From the NCBI GenBank assembly GCA_029777145.1, contig JAKOSS010000431.1, positions 1 through 10,822 on the forward strand: a DNA stretch of 10,822 bases, in the 5' to 3' direction. Within the stretch, counting starts at the first letter, position 1. Each line of letters begins with the position of its first letter. Shown here one piece after another: positions 5,569 to 10,822 of this stretch. The position numbers and the translations under genes were made by a program. The notes beneath the pieces are model-generated. The model made no database searches. It was not told where the DNA came from and saw nothing but the letters and a program-made list of their open reading frames with translations. Origin of the DNA: Acidobacteriota bacterium. GTDB lineage: Bacteria; Acidobacteriota; Blastocatellia; Pyrinomonadales; Pyrinomonadaceae.

Positions 5569-6981
5569 TCACTCCGGCGCGAGCTCCATGATCCCAAATT
5601 CAGCGGCGCCGGACGACGTTCCGTTGAAAACGTACGGATCGCGGCCCGTCAGTTCGGCATACTCGTCCGCCACGTCGAGTACGGCGTCGAACGCGTTGCT
5701 GCGACCGAGGACCGCGACCGTTCCGCCGCTTCCGCCGCCCGTGATCTTCGCGCCGAAAAGTCCGACGTCCAAGCGCTTCTTCACCAATTCGACAAGCAGA
5801 TCCGTTCCGTCCGAGCCGAGTCCGCATCGGGAATAACTTTCGTGCGACGCGTACATCAGTTTCCCGAGCAGATCCGCCGGCGGGCTTTTTCCCATCGCCC
5901 CGACAAGTTCCGCGAAGACCTCGACGCGGCCGTTCTCGTAAACCGGATGCGCCGTCGGATAAAGCACGGCGTATTCGCGATCGGGATCGACCGAGGTCAC
6001 GCGATCGGTGATGAATCCGTATTGGTCCAAAAATTCGGCTCCCGACATTGAGAGCGGCAATTGCGGTTCGATCCTGCCGCGGAAATCACCCGGACTGATG
6101 TTGCAGAGATAGCCGTTCCAGTTCGGATCCTGAACTTCGTTGTTTTCGATCGCGAGTCCTTCGATCTCGGCGATGATCCGGTATCCGATGAACGCGCCCG
6201 TCCGAACGGAACCGTAATCGCCTCCGCCGACCGAATGGCGGATTCCCGAATCGATGCCCCAAAACGCGATTGAACGCGGGATCGCGACCGGCGGACCGAG
6301 TTCGGCGGGCTGGCACCGCATCGACATGAATTCGTCCTTCCGGCCGCAGATCACCGACATTTGGTCCATGATCCCGCACGGCGCGCCGACGATCAGGTTC
6401 TCGACCATCTGGCAGAGGATCGCGGTCCTTCGCGGTTCAAGTTCGACGCCGAACGCGGCGAGGACCGCCCGCATCGACGCCGCTTCGAGGGCCGCCGACG
6501 AACTTACCCCTTTTCCCTGCGGAACTTCCGAATGGATCAGGATCGAAACGCCGCGATCGATGTTCAAGTTCTCCTCGAGCGCAAGGACGAGGAGCGTTCC
6601 GGCGACATACGCCGCCCAATGATTATTCGGATCGGACTCGAACTTCGCACGCGCTGCTGAGTAACCGATCGGCTTTTCGTCAATGAAAAAGGCGGCGACG
6701 GGCATCGAGAATTCCCAGCCTTCGGGTTCGGAAACGACCTCGATCATGCCGTCGTCGCGAACCTGCGCCGCCGCGAGAGCCGCCTCGGCGGTCGTCATCT
6801 GCAGCACGTTCGATCCGGAGTAATCGGCGATCCCGCCCATCACGTCGAGCCGGCCCGGCGCGCGGGCGACGAAGACCGATCTGTCGTTTGAGAAGATCCG
6901 ATGGCCCGAAGCGCACAGGCTTTCGGCAAACCTCACGGCGTCTTCTTCTTGGACCTTCGAATTTCGGGTGATTTGGAACAT
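5569..6981 (-). CDS. GHMP sugar kinase, galactokinase/plant arabinokinase-like
   Basis: A 470-residue GHMP-family sugar-1-kinase. The sugar-site motif is PGRLDVMGGIADYSGS (42-57), unlike the GR-N-x-I-GEHTDYN of ordinary galactokinase. The ATP loop is PQGKGVSSSAALEA (154-167). CGIMDQ (202-207) supplies the catalytic Asp206, and Arg44 is the partner arginine. WGIDSGIRHSVGGGDYGSVR (241-260) and AKITGGGSGGTVAV (411-424) complete the fold. These blocks and the C-terminal F-x-G-x-S-S-x-G-A region closely resemble, from memory, the kinase domain of plant L-arabinokinase ARA1, without its N-terminal glycosyltransferase-like half. The setting next to galT and galE points to galactose as substrate, but L-arabinose is possible. 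The ATG overlaps the stop of the preceding phosphatase gene (TGATG) and lacks its own Shine-Dalgarno, implying coupled translation. galK is a reasonable functional guess; I withhold the symbol because the sugar is uncertain. Confidence 0.92.
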   Translation of the reverse strand: MFQITRNSKVQEEDAVRFAESLCASGHRIFSNDRSVFVARAPGRLDVMGGIADYSGSNVLQMTTAEAALAAAQVRDDGMIEVVSEPEGWEFSMPVAAFFIDEKPIGYSAARAKFESDPNNHWAAYVAGTLLVLALEENLNIDRGVSILIHSEVPQGKGVSSSAALEAASMRAVLAAFGVELEPRRTAILCQMVENLIVGAPCGIMDQMSVICGRKDEFMSMRCQPAELGPPVAIPRSIAFWGIDSGIRHSVGGGDYGSVRTGAFIGYRIIAEIEGLAIENNEVQDPNWNGYLCNISPGDFRGRIEPQLPLSMSGAEFLDQYGFITDRVTSVDPDREYAVLYPTAHPVYENGRVEVFAELVGAMGKSPPADLLGKLMYASHESYSRCGLGSDGTDLLVELVKKRLDVGLFGAKITGGGSGGTVAVLGRSNAFDAVLDVADEYAELTGRDPYVFNGTSSGAAEFGIMELAPE

Positions 6982-7988
6982 CAGATCAGATTGCGTTCGC
7001 GAAGCGCGCGCGTCAGGTGCGGTTCGATCTCGGCGCGGATCGATTCATTGGCATAGCCGATCCAGGCGACGTCAGGTTCGAGCGCGAGCGGCGCATCGAG
7101 CGGGTCGCCGGTCTCGTTCGTCACCGTAACGCCGGCCTCGCGGGCGATCAGTTCGGTGCAAAGATCGTACGGATGGCTACAGATTCCGAGCTTCGCTCCG
7201 CGGGCGTTTACGGCCTTTTCGAACACCGGACGAAGATCGGCGACGAACCGGTCGTGCCCCGACATCAGTTCGAACAACTGGCCGGCGCTCGAGATGTATT
7301 GGTCCTCAAAGCACTGCGCCTTGCCTTCCTGGACCGGACCGAGCGCGCCGCGAACGAGTTCTTCATAGACTTCCGCCGCTTCGGTTCCCATTCCCGGAAA
7401 GAATCGCGCGATCGAAGCGAATCCGTGCGCGATCGATGTGCTTTTTGACGATTCGAGTCGAAGTTCGGACCGTTCGCCGGTCAGCCGATTGAAACGTTCG
7501 CCACGCGCGCCGCTTCCTTTTTCCGCCCAAATGCAGTCCGACAAATGCTGTTTCACAAGCGGTATTTCGGTCTGGATCGCCGCCTCGATGTCTTTGAGAT
7601 TGGTTGAATCACCGCGATTCGGCGCGACGCCCGTCAGGATCCAGCCCGGACGTTTTTGGTACATCAGCCCGCGGGTGCCGTCGATCGGATCGACGATCAC
7701 GCGCCATTTCGCGTCCTCGGCGCGAGTTCCCCGCGGAAAAACGGCGCCTTCGTCGAGCCCTTCCGCGATCAGCACGACCGAGGTCAGCGGCGCGATCTCG
7801 CGATCGAAAAACTCAACTAGAATTTCTTCGCTGACGCGGTCGACGGCGTAGATCGTGTCGCCATCGTCATCGCGCGCGACGTCCGACATGGCGTCGATCG
7901 CCGATTCCTCGCAGGCGGCAACAACGCTGTCCCGGATAGTTTCGTGGAGCCTTTTGAGGATCCGCAGAAAGTCGCCGGCGGAATTCAT
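6981..7988 (-). CDS. Inositol monophosphatase-family phosphatase
   Basis: A 335-residue member of the lithium-sensitive, magnesium-dependent inositol monophosphatase superfamily. Metal ligands visible are Glu76 (IAEG), Asp100 and Asp103 in VDPIDGTRG (99-107), and a C-terminal Asp275 in [15 protein letters not shown] (272-286), corresponding to the usual W-D-x-A-A block. It is longer than typical members (about 250-280 residues). The extra length includes a segment around 108-150 and an unusual middle region with ARFFPGM (194-200). Family enzymes hydrolyse inositol-1-phosphate, sugar phosphates or fructose-1,6-bisphosphate. The true substrate here is unknown. Its place between galT and the sugar kinase, overlapping both genes (ATGA with galT, TGATG with the kinase), suggests sugar phosphate metabolism, for example removing surplus Gal-1-P. 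That is inference. A good AGGAG site inside the end of galT supports the ATG at 7988. Confidence 0.88.
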   Translation of the reverse strand: MNSAGDFLRILKRLHETIRDSVVAACEESAIDAMSDVARDDDGDTIYAVDRVSEEILVEFFDREIAPLTSVVLIAEGLDEGAVFPRGTRAEDAKWRVIVDPIDGTRGLMYQKRPGWILTGVAPNRGDSTNLKDIEAAIQTEIPLVKQHLSDCIWAEKGSGARGERFNRLTGERSELRLESSKSTSIAHGFASIARFFPGMGTEAAEVYEELVRGALGPVQEGKAQCFEDQYISSAGQLFELMSGHDRFVADLRPVFEKAVNARGAKLGICSHPYDLCTELIAREAGVTVTNETGDPLDAPLALEPDVAWIGYANESIRAEIEPHLTRALRERNLI

Positions 7989-9031
7989 CGCGCGGTCTCC
8001 TTATAGTGGACAAGCGGCAGCGACTGCAGTTCACGCGCCTTTTCCTCAGGCGACGTGTCGGAAAGAAAATTCCCGCCGCCGATCTCGGGCCCCGCCAAAT
8101 ACTTGAGCAAATTGGGTTTACGGAGCGGCGGAAGAAACTGGATGTAGAAATGATAGAAGCCGTAGTCGGCGCCGTCGGTCGGCGCGTTCCGTAACGGCAT
8201 GACATACGGGAACGACATGTGCCAAAGGTTGTCGAACTTGATCGTCATCGCGCGGAGCGCTTCGGCGAATCCGGCCGCTTCGGCGTCGGTAAGTTTGTCG
8301 ATCGACGGTACGCGCCTTTTCGGTGCGATGAAAACCTCGTAGGCGTAGCGCGCGAAGTACGGCATGAAGACGATCGCGTGCTCGTTCTCGAAGATTATCC
8401 GCCGACCGTCTTCGGATTCGATGCGGATGATGTCCAAGAAAAGACCTCGGCCGGTCTCGCGAAAATAATTACCGCTCGCGCCGACCTCGATCTCGGTCGT
8501 CTTGAAAATAAAATTCGTCGCGTAGATCTGGCCGTGCGGATGCGGATTCGAGACCCCGACCGCCTCGCCTTTGTTCTCGAAGATGAGAACGTGATTCACC
8601 TCGGGCCGCGCGCCGAGTTCGCGGTATTGCGCCTGCCAGGTTTCGACGACCCGTTCGATCGCGCCGGCGGGCATCTCAGGGAGAGTCAGGCTGTGGTTCG
8701 GATCGTAGCAAATTACGCGGGCCAGTCCGTTCGCCGGGCGATTTTGATAGATCCCGGGAGCCGGTTCGATCTCAAGCGGAGCGTTCTGACCGACGCACGG
8801 TAGATCGTTGTCGAAGACAAAAACGCTTTCGTATCTTTCGTTTACGACGCCGCCGACGCGCGGATTCCCAGGACACAAATAACAGTTCGGATCGTACGCG
8901 GGTCCGCTCGCGACGGAATTCTCGGACATCTCGCCGCTCCACGGACGGTTTTGCCGGTGCGCGGCGACGATCACCCATTCCTCGCGCAGCGGATGCCAGC
9001 GCTGTTCCCAGATGCCGCTAAGTTCAGCCAT
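7985..9031 (-). CDS. galT: Galactose-1-phosphate uridylyltransferase
   Basis: A 348-residue GalT of the HIT superfamily, the same length as the E. coli enzyme. It exchanges UMP between UDP-glucose and galactose-1-phosphate in the cytoplasm. Seen: RPWSGE (29-34), the zinc cysteines of CYLCPGN (Cys50, Cys53), [13 protein letters not shown] (108-120, His113), [20 protein letters not shown] (151-170) with His164 and the nucleophile His166, and a C-terminal [16 protein letters not shown] (299-314). The three histidines that with Glu182 hold iron in E. coli GalT (281, 296, 298) align with Arg281, Tyr296 and Gln298, so that second metal site appears lost. The ATG comes one base after the stop of the upstream acyltransferase fusion and lacks a strong Shine-Dalgarno. 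Its stop overlaps the next gene as ATGA. Both junctions imply co-translation. The active site is intact, so the enzyme is probably functional. Confidence 0.95.
   Translation of the reverse strand: MAELSGIWEQRWHPLREEWVIVAAHRQNRPWSGEMSENSVASGPAYDPNCYLCPGNPRVGGVVNERYESVFVFDNDLPCVGQNAPLEIEPAPGIYQNRPANGLARVICYDPNHSLTLPEMPAGAIERVVETWQAQYRELGARPEVNHVLIFENKGEAVGVSNPHPHGQIYATNFIFKTTEIEVGASGNYFRETGRGLFLDIIRIESEDGRRIIFENEHAIVFMPYFARYAYEVFIAPKRRVPSIDKLTDAEAAGFAEALRAMTIKFDNLWHMSFPYVMPLRNAPTDGADYGFYHFYIQFLPPLRKPNLLKYLAGPEIGGGNFLSDTSPEEKARELQSLPLVHYKETAR
7997..8001 (-). promoter_or_regulatory. Ribosome binding site of the IMPase-family gene
   Basis: AGGAG on the minus strand, inside the last codons of galT and eight bases before the ATG at 7988-7986. 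It is the clearest Shine-Dalgarno in the operon and supports re-initiation at the ATGA overlap. Confidence 0.65.
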
Positions 9032-9032
9032 G

Positions 9033-10822
9033 CTATTCGTCGATCACCGGTTCCTGTTTGCGGGTTTTGCGTCGTTCGGCTTTCCATTTTTTGCGGACGG
9101 CGGCGACGTCGAACTTGTCGCGGCGCCCGTCGCGCATGCATTCGATCTCGTGCTGGACACGTGCCGCGATCAGCCGGTAAGCCTCGGTGTTCGGAACGCC
9201 TTTGGTCATCACCGCGAGTTCGTCATACTCGAGAAATCTTCCGATCTTCGCTCCGATAGTCGCCCCGATGCTGCCCGTTTTCGGGATCGTCGTTCCCTTC
9301 GGAAACGCCTCGTAGGTTCCCCAGAGATAGATCGGAAGGATGCCGATCTTTTCGTTGAGCGCGAGATAGCCGATGATCGGTTTGAACTCGTGGATCTGGC
9401 CGTCGAGGCTGCGCGTGCCCTCCGGAAAAATGAGCGTGTTGTATCCCTGATTCAGGATCTCGGTGACGTGCCGCAGCGACTGGCGCAGGCTGCCGGTGCG
9501 TTCGATCGGAACGAGCGTCGTGAAGTTGTTCATGTACGCCCGTTTATACTTCGTGTCGAACCAGTAATCGGCGGCCGCGACGGCGACCGTCTGTTCGGCA
9601 ACGTCCTTTCCGAGCGCCTTTTTCACGAGTCCCGTGTCGATGTGCGACGCGTGGTTCGGCGCGACGATGAAGTTCGTGTGGAGCGGAATGTTGACGCTGC
9701 CGTCGATCTTCGTCTCGAGCACCGTGTCGTAGAGCCGTTCCTGCGCGAAGTCGATCAGTTCGTTGCCGATCTTGCGGACGATCGACGGAACGAAGATCTC
9801 GTCGTCCTTCGCGTCTTCGCGTTTCGGTTCGTCGACGAGCTTCTTCGATTTGTCGACGCGCTGGACCGCAGTCAGAAGCTCGCGGACCGTCTGCACTTCG
9901 TTAAGCGTATCCGGCGAAATGACGCGGCCGCCGGCGTCCTCGACCGCCGCCTGAAGCTCGACGAACATCAGCGAATCGAATCCGAGATCGGCGAGTTTGT
10001 CTCCGATCGCGACATCCGAGAGCGGTCGGTTCGAAACGGTCGCAACGATCTTGCGGATCCAGAGCGCCGTGTCGTCGCCCTTCGCTTCGGCTTCGATCCG
10101 CGTCTTGTTCTTCGATTTTGCCTCGAGGTTCTGCAAAAGTTCGACGACTTCCGGACGCTTGACCTTGCGCGTCGCGGTGCGCGGCAGTTCGAACGGCGTC
10201 AGGTGCAGGATCTTGACGCGCTTGAAGAACGGCAGACCGGCGGAAACCTCCCGAAAATGCTCCTCGACCTTCTTGTTCGTTTCGGCGCGGGTCAGCGCGA
10301 TGTCGAATTCGTAGTCGGGCACGACGAGCGCCGCGATCTTCTCGCCGCCGTCCTCGTCGGGCAACCCGACGACCGACATCTCCTTGACGAACTTCGACTT
10401 GCCGTAATGATCCTCGATCTCGTCCGGGTAGATGTTCTTCCCGTTCGAGTCGATGATGACGTCCTTCGAGCGGCCGACGATGAAGAGATTGCCGTCGTCA
10501 TCGAGCCGTCCGAGGTCGCCCGTCCGGAGCCAACGGTCCTGGATCACCGCGTCGGTCGCTTCCTCGTTCTTGTAGTAGCCGAGCATCACGTTCTGGCCGC
10601 GCGCGAGCACCTCGCCGACGCCGTTCTCGTCCGGGTTGTCGATCTTCACCTCGACGCCCGGAAGCGGTTTTCCGACGCTTCCGCGGAGCAGCTTGTTGCC
10701 CGGCCGCGCGACCGTCAGGACCGGCGACGATTCGGTCAATCCGTAACCTTCGAGGACGTCGAACCCGAGTCCGTGAAGATCTTTCTGAACCTTGTCGCTG
10801 AGCGCCGATCCGCCCGAGATCA
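9033..10822 (-). CDS. AMP ligase - acyl carrier - PlsC-type acyltransferase fusion (5' end outside window)
   Basis: The frame is open to the right edge; 595 C-terminal residues are visible. The first visible residues read ISGGSALS, then GYGLTES (25-31, ATP/adenylate motif), RTGDLG (99-104), GRSKD (116-120), [11 protein letters not shown] (126-136) and a [10 protein letters not shown] block with the likely catalytic Lys219. These are the C-terminal half of an acyl/aryl-CoA or acyl-AMP ligase. A carrier domain follows at about 248-322, with the phosphopantetheine serine in [11 protein letters not shown] (Ser283, codon at 9974-9972). Last is a lysophosphatidate-type acyltransferase with NHASHID (389-395, HX4D) and FPEGTRS (465-471). 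The likely role is to activate a fatty acid, load it on the built-in carrier and transfer it to a lysophospholipid or other acceptor. The domain order differs from E. coli Aas (acyltransferase first). It leads directly into galT, one base after its TAG. The acceptor is unknown. Confidence 0.93.
   Translation of the reverse strand, partial: ISGGSALSDKVQKDLHGLGFDVLEGYGLTESSPVLTVARPGNKLLRGSVGKPLPGVEVKIDNPDENGVGEVLARGQNVMLGYYKNEEATDAVIQDRWLRTGDLGRLDDDGNLFIVGRSKDVIIDSNGKNIYPDEIEDHYGKSKFVKEMSVVGLPDEDGGEKIAALVVPDYEFDIALTRAETNKKVEEHFREVSAGLPFFKRVKILHLTPFELPRTATRKVKRPEVVELLQNLEAKSKNKTRIEAEAKGDDTALWIRKIVATVSNRPLSDVAIGDKLADLGFDSLMFVELQAAVEDAGGRVISPDTLNEVQTVRELLTAVQRVDKSKKLVDEPKREDAKDDEIFVPSIVRKIGNELIDFAQERLYDTVLETKIDGSVNIPLHTNFIVAPNHASHIDTGLVKKALGKDVAEQTVAVAAADYWFDTKYKRAYMNNFTTLVPIERTGSLRQSLRHVTEILNQGYNTLIFPEGTRSLDGQIHEFKPIIGYLALNEKIGILPIYLWGTYEAFPKGTTIPKTGSIGATIGAKIGRFLEYDELAVMTKGVPNTEAYRLIAARVQHEIECMRDGRRDKFDVAAVRKKWKAERRKTRKQEPVIDE

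Noticed and set aside
8219..8803. A 194-codon plus-strand frame across galT
   Set aside because: Antisense to the GalT active-site region, with no domain and no start signal.
10737..10739. A TTG start for the ligase-ACP-acyltransferase gene
   Set aside because: The frame stays open to the window edge and upstream codons read ISGGSALS...GYG, the conserved ligase core. TTG here is the leucine of GYGLTES.

Overview
All recognisable genes lie on the minus strand, so biological order runs from high to low coordinates. The DNA is moderately GC-rich, with mostly G/C third codon positions. Secreted proteins have short Sec signal peptides ending in A-x-A/S before Gln. Spacers are filled with short-period repeat words. 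A bacterial GH47 enzyme, a GH92 enzyme and a plant-type arabinokinase-like GHMP kinase occur together. I infer a soil or aquatic bacterium, most plausibly Acidobacteriota (Blastocatellia-like). That placement is by family resemblance only and is not proven.

Layout from the right edge leftwards. A fusion protein cut by the window edge (10822-9033: acyl/aryl-AMP ligase C-terminal part, acyl carrier domain, PlsC-type acyltransferase) is followed after one base by galT (9031-7985). galT overlaps an inositol-monophosphatase-family gene by four bases (7988-6981). That gene overlaps a galactokinase/arabinokinase-like GHMP kinase by one base (6981-5569). These four genes look like one translationally coupled operon. 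A 392-base spacer packed with short repeats (5568-5177) separates them from galE (5176-4190). Kinase, GalT and GalE together make a complete Leloir set (galactose to Gal-1-P to UDP-Gal to UDP-Glc). The phosphatase in the middle may act on a sugar phosphate or inositol phosphate.

After galE comes a spacer with a possible terminator and 9-base-period repeats. Two secreted calcium-dependent alpha-mannosidase-family enzymes follow: GH92 (4013-1725) and GH47 (1563-211), separated by a repeat-filled spacer. Their pairing suggests extracellular or periplasmic trimming of alpha-mannosides such as high-mannose N-glycans or yeast-type mannan. At the left edge (112-1) is the N-terminus of another exported protein, possibly an M16-type peptidase.

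No RNA gene, insertion sequence, CRISPR array or phage element was recognised. The points most worth following are the plant ARA1-like kinase in a Leloir operon, the altered second metal site of GalT, the GH47/GH92 pair, the ligase-ACP-acyltransferase fusion feeding into galT, and the quasi-palindromic short-period arrays that make up the spacers.
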